Of a DNA stretch of 16,591 nucleotides, positions 7,817 through 14,731 are shown one piece after another. Position 1 is the stretch's first letter, and every line of letters starts with the position of its first letter. This DNA comes from an uncultured Methylococcaceae bacterium (GTDB lineage Bacteria > Pseudomonadota > Gammaproteobacteria > Methylococcales > Methylococcaceae). Under the pieces are notes generated by a model, which saw only the letters and a program-made list of their open reading frames with translations, had not been told where the DNA came from and ran no database searches. The position numbers and the translations under genes are program-made. Where the stretch lies: contig CAIVXW010000336.1 in assembly GCA_903910005.1 (NCBI GenBank), forward strand, positions 1 to 16,591. The letters are read 5' to 3'.

Positions 7817-8095
7817 TTACTTCATCATGGATTTCTTGAACATGCGATCCAGCTTGCTGCTGACATCTTCAGCGGCAGCAGCGGCACGGCGTGCAGCCGA
7901 TTCCGCGCTGGCAGCCTTGGCTTCAGCCGATTGTGCAGCCGACAGGGCTTCATCCGCAGAACCCTTGACTGAGTTGATTTCAGCCTTCAGGCCATCAACC
8001 TGGCTTTGCAGGTTGCTGATGTCGCTCTTGCTGGCGCAGCCAACGGTCAGGCCGGAGGCCATCAGTACTGCGAAAAACTTGCTTGCTTTGGTCAT
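7817..8095 (-). CDS. Lpp/OprI-like alanine-zipper outer membrane lipoprotein
   Basis: A 92-residue precursor with a lipoprotein signal ending in LTVGC, giving C20 as the lipidated residue and a mature protein of 73 residues. The mature part has hydrophobic/alanine heptads typical of a trimeric coiled coil (ISNLQSQVDGLKAEI, then long alanine-rich AESAARRAAAAAED). The protein ends in lysine (SMMK), as does Braun lipoprotein, where the terminal lysine is linked to peptidoglycan by L,D-transpeptidases. The residue after the cysteine is alanine, not aspartate, fitting outer membrane sorting. The ATG at 8095 is chosen over an upstream in-frame start (8152) because it begins a proper signal peptide and follows an AAGGG. 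It has its own likely promoter and a strong terminator, so it may be transcribed alone. The gene upstream on the same strand encodes an L,D-transpeptidase. Whether it is peptidoglycan-bound is inferred. Confidence 0.9.
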   Translation of the reverse strand: MTKASKFFAVLMASGLTVGCASKSDISNLQSQVDGLKAEINSVKGSADEALSAAQSAEAKAASAESAARRAAAAAEDVSSKLDRMFKKSMMK

Positions 8096-8133
8096 GGTGA
8101 AATTACCCTTATAAATGAGAGATTGAAACAAAA

Positions 8134-8162
8134 ATTTTACGGTTTTTCTCACTGAAGCCAGT
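8134..8162 (-). promoter_or_regulatory. Possible promoter of the Lpp-like gene
   Basis: On the minus strand TAAAAT (8139-8134) is a good -10, preceded by 17 bases and a weak -35 (ACTGGC, 8162-8157). It would give a leader of about 30 bases. The surrounding 40 bases are unusually A/T-rich for this window. A perfect palindrome GTCGATCGAC (8161-8170) overlaps the -35 region. Confidence 0.35.
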
Positions 8163-8179
8163 CGATCGACCGTGTATGG

Positions 8180-8788
8180 CTAGTTTGCCGTGAAATCGAC
8201 AAGGTTTCCACCCTTATTTTGCGACATTTCTCGAATGACTACCAGAGTGCCTTTCCTGATCCAGTGACTCAGGCGGTCGATTTGCTCGTTGGTCATGGCA
8301 ATGCAACCGTGGGTCCAGTCGAAAATCTGGTGGACTCTCGGGTTGGCACTGCCCAGTCCGTGAATGCCGATCTGCCCCCCCAGTGGCGTATCCTGGGGAG
8401 GGACGCTGGCGTCGGCAGTGGCCTGTATGATGGATTGATAGGCACCGGGGCCGATCAATCCGCTCTGATAGGCCCGCTCGGCATTTTCACGGTTCGGATA
8501 GGTAAAGCCGTAGAAGCGGTGGTAGCGGCTGTTTTCATTGACCCAGCCAATGCGGTAGTTACCCAGTGGGGTCTTGTCGTCGCCGCGTGCCTTCTGGTAA
8601 CCGTATCCACGGCGGCCTATGGCAATTTTTTCAAACCGTTCGATCGGTTTATCGCCTTCCATGACCGTCAACAGGTGAGTCCGGGTCTCTACCTGCAACC
8701 AGATGTCCTGAGCCGGAAAATTCTCAGCGGCCCTGGCGTCGGCCATGGCCAGACCGAACAATGCAACACAAACCGAACGATATCTCAC
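8180..8788 (-). CDS. L,D-transpeptidase, YkuD domain, exported
   Basis: This 202-residue protein carries the YkuD L,D-transpeptidase domain, which forms 3-3 cross-links in peptidoglycan or attaches lipoproteins to it. After a short signal sequence (cleavage probably after ARA, near residue 20) come the domain start LQVETRTHLLTVMEGD and GRRGYGYQKARGDDKTPLGNYRI, typical of the early strands. The catalytic region is GIHGLGSANP (H143) followed by THGCIAM (H160, C162), with the nucleophile cysteine in place. No LysM or other binding domain is present. The start is a GTG at 8788, preceded by AAGGGGGA about four bases away; the ATG four bases upstream is in another frame. The gene faces pgm across 128 bases. 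The next gene downstream on the same strand, 84 bases on, encodes an Lpp-like lipoprotein, so a lipoprotein-anchoring role like that of E. coli YbiS/ErfK is plausible. Confidence 0.9.
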   Translation of the reverse strand: MRYRSVCVALFGLAMADARAAENFPAQDIWLQVETRTHLLTVMEGDKPIERFEKIAIGRRGYGYQKARGDDKTPLGNYRIGWVNENSRYHRFYGFTYPNRENAERAYQSGLIGPGAYQSIIQATADASVPPQDTPLGGQIGIHGLGSANPRVHQIFDWTHGCIAMTNEQIDRLSHWIRKGTLVVIREMSQNKGGNLVDFTAN

Positions 8789-8830
8789 GCATCCCCCTTC
8801 ATCTCAAGTAAAATAGACACCGATTAAAGA

Positions 8831-8875
8831 CACTGCCGCCCGGCATTGCAGTGAGCCTCCGCCCAACAGGGGCGG
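8831..8875 (+). promoter_or_regulatory. Two hairpins in the pgm leader region
   Basis: Between the divergent L,D-transpeptidase and pgm starts lie two short inverted repeats: CACTGC/GCAGTG (8831-8836 and 8848-8853, 11-base spacer) and CCGCCC/GGGCGG (8859-8864 and 8870-8875, loop AACAG). A TAAAAT at 8809-8814 could serve as a -10 for pgm, which would place both hairpins in a leader of about 95 bases, but no matching -35 is visible. No T-run follows either hairpin. Confidence 0.3.
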
Positions 8876-8916
8876 GCGTCAATAACTATCCAAGCCAACT
8901 GACGGAAACAATCATC

Positions 8917-10551
8917 ATGCAGATCGAAAACCGTACCACCACACCGTATCCCGACCAAAAGCCCGGTACATCCGGTCTCCGCAAAAAGGTCAGGGTCTTC
9001 CAGCAGGCTAACTATCTGGAAAATTTCGTTCAGTCCGTGTTCGATACACTGGGTGATGTGTCGGGTCAGACGCTCATACTGGGCGGCGACGGACGTTATT
9101 TTAACCGGACAGCCCTCCAGGTCATCATCAAAATGGCGGCGGCCAACGGGGTGGGTCGGTTATTGATCGGTCAGGGCGGGTTGTTGTCGACGCCTGCGGC
9201 CTCCTGCCTGATTCGCAAACACAAGGCTCTGGGTGGGTTCGTGCTGTCGGCCAGCCATAATCCGGGGGGGCCGGATGAGGATTTTGGCATCAAATACAAC
9301 GCCGCCAACGGCGGGCCGGCTCCTGAAAGTTTTACCAACGCAGTGTTTGCCCGCAGTCAGGTGATTACGCAGTACCGGCTGGTCGTGGCTGATGCGATTG
9401 ATCTCGACCGTAAGGGAAGTGCCTCGCTGGGGGACATGCAGGTCGAAATCGTTGATCCGGTCGATGATTACGCGCAGTTAATGCAGTATTTGTTCGATTT
9501 CAACCTGATTGAAACCGGTCTCAAGTCCGGTTCCATCACCCTGTGTTTCGATGCCATGCACGCCGTAACCGGCCCGTATGCCCGCCGCATCCTGGAGGAA
9601 AAACTGGGGGCGGCGCAAGGGTCGGTGATCAATGCCATCCCGCTGGAAGACTTCGGCGGCGGACACCCCGACCCGAACCTGACCCACGCCCATACCCTGG
9701 CCAGCCTGATGTATGGGCCCAGGGCTCCCAGCCTGGGGGCTGCGTCTGACGGAGACGGTGACCGCAACATGATCATGGGAACCCGGTTTTTCGTCACCCC
9801 CAGTGACAGTCTGGCGGTGCTGGCAGCCAATGCCCACCTGCTGCCCGGTTACCAGAAGGGGCTGGCGGGTGTGGCCCGCTCCATGCCGACCAGTCAGGCC
9901 GTCGACCGGGTTGCCCGGGCCATGGGCATTGATTGCTATGAAACCCCGACCGGCTGGAAGTTTTTTGGCAATCTGCTGGATGCCCGCAGGATCACCCTCT
10001 GCGGTGAAGAAAGCTTTGGCTCGGGTTCAGATCACGTGCGGGAAAAGGACGGTCTCTGGGCCGTCCTGTTCTGGCTGAACCTCATCGCCGTAAGAAAACA
10101 GTCCGTTGCCGAAATCGTGCGCGATCACTGGCGGCGGTTTGGCCGCGATTATTACTCCCGCCATGATTACGAAAACATGCCGGGCGAAATCGGAGAGGCC
10201 ATTATTGCCCATCTGCGCGACCAGCTTGCTGCCCTGCCTGGCCAAACCTTCGGTACCTACACCGTCAGCCAGGCCGATGATTTCAGCTATCACGATCCGG
10301 TTGATGGCAGCATCACCGAAAAGCAGGGCATCCGCATCATTTTCGACAACGGTTCGCGTATCGTTTTCCGGTTGTCGGGTACAGGTACCGAGGGAGCCAC
10401 CCTGCGTATCTACCTGGAGCGGTATGAGCCGGACGTCAGCCAACACCCGCATGACCCGCAGGATGCCCTCAAGGCTCTGATCGAACTGGCTGAACGCTTG
10501 TCCGAAGCCCGGCAACGCTCCGGTATGGCAGTACCCACGGTTATCACCTGA
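8917..10551 (+). CDS. pgm: Phosphoglucomutase, PGM1-like alpha-D-glucose form
   Basis: This 544-residue enzyme interconverts glucose 1-phosphate and glucose 6-phosphate, linking glycolysis to glycogen, trehalose and nucleotide-sugar synthesis in the cytoplasm. Key motifs are all present: the phosphoserine loop LSASHNPGG (S113), the metal-binding loop DGDGDRN (D278, D280, D282), the sugar-binding CGEESFGSGSDH (E364, E365) and the C-terminal phosphate-binding RLSGTGTEGATLRIY (R485 onward). The SASHNPGGPDEDFGIKYN form is closer to the eukaryotic PGM1 and Agrobacterium-type enzyme than to E. coli Pgm. The ATG at 8917 is chosen over a GTG at 8851 because a GGA lies ten bases ahead and the family N-terminus starts there. 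Its stop overlaps the trkH start by one base, so the two are probably cotranscribed. The glycosyltransferases on the right of the window could use sugars derived from its product. Confidence 0.96.
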   Translation: MQIENRTTTPYPDQKPGTSGLRKKVRVFQQANYLENFVQSVFDTLGDVSGQTLILGGDGRYFNRTALQVIIKMAAANGVGRLLIGQGGLLSTPAASCLIRKHKALGGFVLSASHNPGGPDEDFGIKYNAANGGPAPESFTNAVFARSQVITQYRLVVADAIDLDRKGSASLGDMQVEIVDPVDDYAQLMQYLFDFNLIETGLKSGSITLCFDAMHAVTGPYARRILEEKLGAAQGSVINAIPLEDFGGGHPDPNLTHAHTLASLMYGPRAPSLGAASDGDGDRNMIMGTRFFVTPSDSLAVLAANAHLLPGYQKGLAGVARSMPTSQAVDRVARAMGIDCYETPTGWKFFGNLLDARRITLCGEESFGSGSDHVREKDGLWAVLFWLNLIAVRKQSVAEIVRDHWRRFGRDYYSRHDYENMPGEIGEAIIAHLRDQLAALPGQTFGTYTVSQADDFSYHDPVDGSITEKQGIRIIFDNGSRIVFRLSGTGTEGATLRIYLERYEPDVSQHPHDPQDALKALIELAERLSEARQRSGMAVPTVIT

Positions 10552-12008
10552 TGATGCGATTTTTGTCACTGGCCAGGGTATTCGGGTTGATGCTCATGGC
10601 TTTCAGTTCAACTTACCTGCTGCCGTTGATCAGTGCCGTTGTGTTTCAGGATGGAACCCTGCTGCTGTTTCTGGGGGACATGGCCAGCACCTTCGGGGCT
10701 GGCCTGGTTCTGTGGGCACTGACCCGCAATTTTCAGCGCGAACTCAAGGCCAAGGAAGGCTTCATGCTGGTGGTACTGGCCTGGACGGGCATGGCGGCGT
10801 TCGCCACCTTTCCGTTGATGTCCAGCCTGCCCGGACTGTCCTTCACCGATGCCTACTTTGAGACCATGTCCGGTCTGACCACCACCGGCTCCACCGTGCT
10901 GTCGGGTCTTGACGGTTTACCCCCTACCCTCAATCTCTGGCGGCACGAACTCAACTGGCTGGGTGGCATGGGCATCATCGTACTGGCGGTAGCGATTTTG
11001 CCGGTACTGGGGGTAGGGGGACGCCAGTTGCTGATGGCAGAAACGCCAGGCCCCATCAAGGACAGCAAACTGACCCCGCGCATCACCGAAACGGCCAAGA
11101 GTCTCTGGCTGGTCTACGGCGGGATTACCCTGGCTTGCATTCTTTGCCTGAAGGGAGCAGGCATGAACTGGCTGGATGCCATCTGCCACGCCTTCGCCAC
11201 TATGGGATTGGGCGGATTCTCCACCCACGATGCCAGTGTCGGCTATTTTGATTCACCGGCCATTGAAGCGGTTCTGATTGTTTTCATGCTGATTGCCGGG
11301 CTGAACTTCGCCACCCATTTTCTGGCCCTGCGTGGACGCAGTTTCGCGCCGTATGCCCAGGACATCGAAGCCGCCCCCTACCTGATGCTGGTTTTGGGGA
11401 GCTGCCTCGGCATTGCCCTGTACCTGCAATGGCAGGGAACCTATCCGGATTTTCTCACCGCCCTGCGCCATGCCAGTTTTAATCTGGTTTCCATCGCGAC
11501 AGACTGCGGCTTTGCCAGTGTGGACTTCAATCTGTGGCCCATCTTCGCACCGTTGTGGATGCTGTTTCTGAGTTGTCTGGCAGTGTGCGCCGGATCGACC
11601 GGTGGCGGCATCAAAATGGTAAGAACCCTGATCCTGGTCAAACAAAGCCAGTTACAGATGTTCATGTTGGCCCATCCCTCCGCCGTCAATCCGCTCAAGT
11701 TGGGCGGCATGGTGATTTCCTCACCCATTACCCTGTCAGTTCTGGGATTTATTTTTGTCTATTTCATGAGTATTGTGATTCTGACCCTCATGCTGGTCAT
11801 CAGCGGGCTGGATTTCATCTCGTCACTGTCGGCCATCCTTGCCAGCATCAATAACGCAGGGCCCGGGCTGGGGGCGGTGGGACCTGCCACCAACTACGGT
11901 TCCCTGACCGACGCACAAACCTGGATTTGCATCACCGCCATGTTTCTGGGGCGGATCGAAGTGTTTACCGCCCTTATCCTGTTTACGCCGGCCTACTGGC
12001 GCAAGTAG
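10551..12008 (+). CDS. trkH: Trk potassium uptake membrane subunit
   Basis: This 485-residue inner membrane protein is the potassium-conducting subunit of the Trk system, similar in length to E. coli TrkH (483). The four pore-loop repeats can be seen: SGLTTTGSTV (G113), FATMGLGGFSTHD (about 215-227), SIATDCGFASVD and INNAGPGLGAVG, each supplying a filter glycine between hydrophobic helices. CAGSTGGGIKMVRTL is the expected cytoplasmic connecting region. The partner TrkA, which binds NAD and gates the channel, is not in this window. The first ATG shares one base with the pgm stop (TGATG), and no separate ribosome binding site is evident, so translation is probably coupled. A second ATG follows directly. 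The end of the gene is unusual: its last four codons and stop form the stem of an intrinsic terminator. Confidence 0.95.
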   Translation: MMRFLSLARVFGLMLMAFSSTYLLPLISAVVFQDGTLLLFLGDMASTFGAGLVLWALTRNFQRELKAKEGFMLVVLAWTGMAAFATFPLMSSLPGLSFTDAYFETMSGLTTTGSTVLSGLDGLPPTLNLWRHELNWLGGMGIIVLAVAILPVLGVGGRQLLMAETPGPIKDSKLTPRITETAKSLWLVYGGITLACILCLKGAGMNWLDAICHAFATMGLGGFSTHDASVGYFDSPAIEAVLIVFMLIAGLNFATHFLALRGRSFAPYAQDIEAAPYLMLVLGSCLGIALYLQWQGTYPDFLTALRHASFNLVSIATDCGFASVDFNLWPIFAPLWMLFLSCLAVCAGSTGGGIKMVRTLILVKQSQLQMFMLAHPSAVNPLKLGGMVISSPITLSVLGFIFVYFMSIVILTLMLVISGLDFISSLSAILASINNAGPGLGAVGPATNYGSLTDAQTWICITAMFLGRIEVFTALILFTPAYWRK

Positions 12009-12019
12009 GCCGTTTTTTT
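11989..12019 (+). terminator. Intrinsic terminator built into the trkH 3' end
   Basis: CGGCCTAC (11989-11996) pairs perfectly with GTAGGCCG (12005-12012) around an 8-base loop, followed at once by seven T (12013-12019). The trkH stop codon TAG (12006-12008) lies in the 3' arm, so the 5' arm and loop are coding. Confidence 0.92.
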
Positions 12020-12042
12020 ACCCCTGAATACCGGAGGCAGCC

Positions 12043-12858
12043 ATGAAACCCTTGAAAAACACGCTCATCAACCTGTTCGGCCTTGCAGTCATGACCCTGT
12101 GGCTGGCAGGCGGTACCTGTCTGGCCGAAGAGGATGAAACCGCCTGGACTCATACAATCAAGCCGCAGTTTTTCGGTGAACGGGCCATTGAGGAATCAGA
12201 CGCGGTGATCGAATTGACCGCCCCGTACCGGGCCGAAGACCCGGCCCTGACGCCCATACAGATCACGGCGAAGATACCGCAAACCCCGGAACGCTACATC
12301 AAGACCATCAGCCTGTTCATCGACAACAACCCGGTGCCCTTTTCCGCCCGCTTCGACCTGACTCCCGCCAGCGGCAAGGCTGATCTGGCCATGCGGGTAC
12401 GGGTCAATTCCTACACCCACATCCGGGCCATTGCCGAAACCAGCGATGCCCGTCTTTACATGGCCAAGGCCTATGTCAAGGCCAGCGGCGGGTGTTCGGC
12501 TCCCATCGGCACCGATATCGAGGCTGCGATGGCCCGAATGGGCAAGATGAAATTCAAACTGGAAGCCAATGGCCTGAACCTCAGCCAGCCCAACCAGGTG
12601 CAATTACTCATCAGCCATCCCAACATTACCGGTTTGCAGATGGATCAGATCAGCCGGATCATCAAGCCGGCCCATTTTGTGGATACGGTGAAGGTCAGCT
12701 TCAATGGCACCCCCATCCTCACCGCCCAAACCGACATTGCCATCAGTGCTGACCCCAATTTCCGCTTTTTCTTCAAGCCGGAGCAGCCGGGTGAACTGAC
12801 CGCAGAGATCAGGGACAATCTGGAAAATCACTACCGTTTTACCCAGACCGTCAATTAG
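12043..12858 (+). CDS. SoxYZ-like fusion carrier, quinoprotein dehydrogenase-associated type
   Basis: A 271-residue exported protein that joins a SoxY-like and a SoxZ-like domain. The signal peptide ends near CLA before EEDE (about residue 28). Residues about 35-145 form the SoxY-like sandwich, ending in the swinging-arm motif ASGGCSAP with C151, the equivalent of the SoxY carrier cysteine. Residues about 170-271 form the SoxZ-like domain. In true Sox systems the cysteine carries sulfur intermediates in thiosulfate oxidation. In this fused family, found beside PQQ-dependent (XoxF-like) dehydrogenases in methylotrophs and others, the cargo is not established. No such dehydrogenase or sox gene is in this window. 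A GGAGG at 12033-12037 is five bases before the start. The gene begins 24 bases after the trkH terminator, leaving little room for a promoter. A TPR gene follows three bases after its stop. Confidence 0.85.
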   Translation: MKPLKNTLINLFGLAVMTLWLAGGTCLAEEDETAWTHTIKPQFFGERAIEESDAVIELTAPYRAEDPALTPIQITAKIPQTPERYIKTISLFIDNNPVPFSARFDLTPASGKADLAMRVRVNSYTHIRAIAETSDARLYMAKAYVKASGGCSAPIGTDIEAAMARMGKMKFKLEANGLNLSQPNQVQLLISHPNITGLQMDQISRIIKPAHFVDTVKVSFNGTPILTAQTDIAISADPNFRFFFKPEQPGELTAEIRDNLENHYRFTQTVN

Positions 12859-12861
12859 GAC

Positions 12862-13608
12862 ATGATCCGCGACCACTACGCAGCGAGGATGTTGGGCCGA
12901 CTCATCCTGCCGGTTTTACTGGGGATGGGCCTGATGCCGGGCACCGTACCGGCTCAGGCACCTGTCCATTCATCGGTGGAGACCACCGTACGGCAATGGC
13001 AGGACGAGTGGGAAACGGTGCTGTATGCCCGGCCCGAAGAGGAACATGCCGACCGGTTCAGGGATTTGCTGACCCGTCTGGAGGCACTGGAGCGTGAACA
13101 TCCGGGCGATGCCGCTCCCAAGGTATTGCGGGCGATGGTGCTGTGTACCTATGCAGGTACCCGGATTGGCATCGGTACCCTCGACATGATCGAAACCGCC
13201 CGCGACCTGCTGCAACGGGCGATCGCCCTGAATCCCCGGGCACTGGATGGATCAGCCTACATTACCCTTGGCAATCTTTATCAACGCCTGCCGGGCTGGC
13301 CGGTGTCGTTTGGCGATAACACCCTGGCCCGGCAGTACCTGGAAACCGCCCTGAAATTATTTCCCGACGCCCTCGACACCAATTACTTTTACGGGAATTT
13401 CCTGTTGGTGCAGGGCGATTATGCCGAGGCTCAACACTATCTGCACAAAGCCGACGCCATCTCCCTGCCAGTGTCCGCCGGTGTTGCCGACCGGCAACTC
13501 AAGCAACAGGTTCAGGCGGCACTGGCGGCTGCCCGGGCCGGCCATGCGGCAGACGATGATTTTTTTTCGCACCTGTTGCCCGGTTGGCTCAAGTCTGCCG
13601 GTCAGTGA
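12862..13608 (+). CDS. Exported TPR-repeat protein, TatT-like
   Basis: A 248-residue protein with a hydrophobic leader (about residues 11-32, ending AQA) and helical repeats that read as TPR units. Examples are AAPKVLRAMVLCTYAG, TARDLLQRAIALNPRALD, ARQYLETALKLFPDALDTNYFYGNFLLVQGDYAEAQHYLHKADAI in overlapping segments (about 85-200). The LGNLYQRLPGWPVSFGDNTLA stretch is reminiscent of TatT, the TPR partner of some TRAP transporters, but no TRAP genes are here, so that link is weak. The likely role is a periplasmic binding or scaffold protein acting with the SoxYZ-like carrier, whose stop lies three bases upstream. The ribosome binding site is poor: AGGA sits almost against the ATG. A second ATG at 12889 is possible. 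The last 20 bases overlap the end of the convergent glycosyltransferase gene. Confidence 0.75.
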   Translation: MIRDHYAARMLGRLILPVLLGMGLMPGTVPAQAPVHSSVETTVRQWQDEWETVLYARPEEEHADRFRDLLTRLEALEREHPGDAAPKVLRAMVLCTYAGTRIGIGTLDMIETARDLLQRAIALNPRALDGSAYITLGNLYQRLPGWPVSFGDNTLARQYLETALKLFPDALDTNYFYGNFLLVQGDYAEAQHYLHKADAISLPVSAGVADRQLKQQVQAALAAARAGHAADDDFFSHLLPGWLKSAGQ

Positions 13609-14731
13609 CCAGCCGACAATAAAGTGCCTCGTAGCTCTGGACGATGGCGGAGAGGGCATACTGGCGAGTGATGTGTTGACGGGCCTGTTGTCCCTGTTGG
13701 CTGCGCCAGTTCGGCCCGGCCTTGATCCAGCCTGACCAGGCATCAGCCAGGGCATCAGGAGCGGCAGGCGGCACCAGGGTGCCGGTGTCTCCCAGAATAT
13801 GCCTGACATCACCGACATCGGTTGCGACACAGGGAACCCCGCATGCCATGGCTTCTCCCAGCACGTTGGGAAACCCCTCGCCCCGGATCGAACTCAGCGT
13901 GGCCAGATCAAGCCCCTGGAAAAAAAGCGGCATGTCGCGCACGGTTCCCATTGGTATGACGCGGGATTCGAGTTGCAGGTCACCAATTTGCCGCATCAGG
14001 GCAGGGTTGTCAGTGGTCATTCCGGGGCCTGCCAAAACAAGGCGGGCGGCGTATCCGCCCCGGGTTAGCCGGGCAGCCGCCTGCAGGAAATTACCGATAT
14101 CCTTCATGGGATGGTAACGGGCCGCCAGTCCCAGCAGAAACTCATCCTCCCGGACTCCCAGTTGGTGCCGCAGGCGTTGGCGACCGTCCGCCGAGGGTTT
14201 GAAGACCCCGGTATCAAACCCGTTGGGAATGAGCAAGCTGCGCCGGGTACTGAAGCCCGAGCGTGCATGTTGTGCGGCACCGGTTTGCGAATTATGGATG
14301 ATCGCCGCCGGATGAGCGGACAGGCGGGCGGACAGGCGAATCACCCAGCGGGTTACGGGCTTCTCGGCCTGGATGTCGTACAGGCTTTGCCGGATATTCC
14401 AGACCACCGGCGGCCTGTCAGGCACCAGGCGGGATGCCAGCGAGGCGGCCAGGTTGCCATGGTACATCCACCCCTGAATCACGTCCGGCTCAAATGACCT
14501 GATCCCGTCACGGAGACGAAGCAGGGCGGCCGGATGAGGAGCCCGGCGCGACATGTTCAGGGTTAGCAACGGGACTCCCAATGCCCGAATGTCCGGCCCG
14601 ATGGCTCCCTCATCCAGCAGGGAAATCACCAGCGGGGTAAAGCGGGAGCGGTCAGTGGCAGACAACAGTTTCAGCAGCATCCGTTCAGCTCCCCCGGTCA
14701 CCAGGCCGGTGATGATGTGACAGATCCGCAT
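13589..14731 (-). CDS. Glycosyltransferase family 4 (GT-B fold), downstream gene of pair
   Basis: A 380-residue retaining glycosyltransferase. The N-terminal domain opens with MRICHIITGLVTGGAERM, a GGAER acceptor-side loop common in GT4 enzymes. The C-terminal nucleotide-sugar domain has LGLAARYHPMKDIGNFLQAA and the EX7E motif in GEGFPNVLGEAMACGVPCVATDVGD. It is expected to add a sugar from a nucleotide donor to a lipid-linked or growing glycan on the cytoplasmic face; donor and acceptor are unknown. The ATG at 14731 shares its A with the stop of the upstream glycosyltransferase (TGATG), and GGGGAAA lies a few bases ahead within that gene, so the two are coupled. An open frame upstream to 14857 is only overlap with the neighbour. 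The gene converges on the TPR gene with a 20-base overlap of the coding ends. Confidence 0.92.
   Translation of the reverse strand: MRICHIITGLVTGGAERMLLKLLSATDRSRFTPLVISLLDEGAIGPDIRALGVPLLTLNMSRRAPHPAALLRLRDGIRSFEPDVIQGWMYHGNLAASLASRLVPDRPPVVWNIRQSLYDIQAEKPVTRWVIRLSARLSAHPAAIIHNSQTGAAQHARSGFSTRRSLLIPNGFDTGVFKPSADGRQRLRHQLGVREDEFLLGLAARYHPMKDIGNFLQAAARLTRGGYAARLVLAGPGMTTDNPALMRQIGDLQLESRVIPMGTVRDMPLFFQGLDLATLSSIRGEGFPNVLGEAMACGVPCVATDVGDVRHILGDTGTLVPPAAPDALADAWSGWIKAGPNWRSQQGQQARQHITRQYALSAIVQSYEALYCRLVTDRQT

Noticed and set aside
8161..8170. Palindrome GTCGATCGAC as an operator for the lipoprotein gene
   Set aside because: A ten-base palindrome is common by chance in GC-rich DNA and nothing else supports it, so it is only mentioned with the promoter.
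9468..9837. Two minus-strand open frames of about 120 codons within pgm
   Set aside because: They lie opposite the conserved metal-binding region of pgm and show no domain or ribosome binding site.
13595..13618. Imperfect inverted repeat around GGTCAGTGACC as a bidirectional terminator
   Set aside because: The centre leaves a one-base loop, the outer arms contain mismatches and there is no T-run on either strand.
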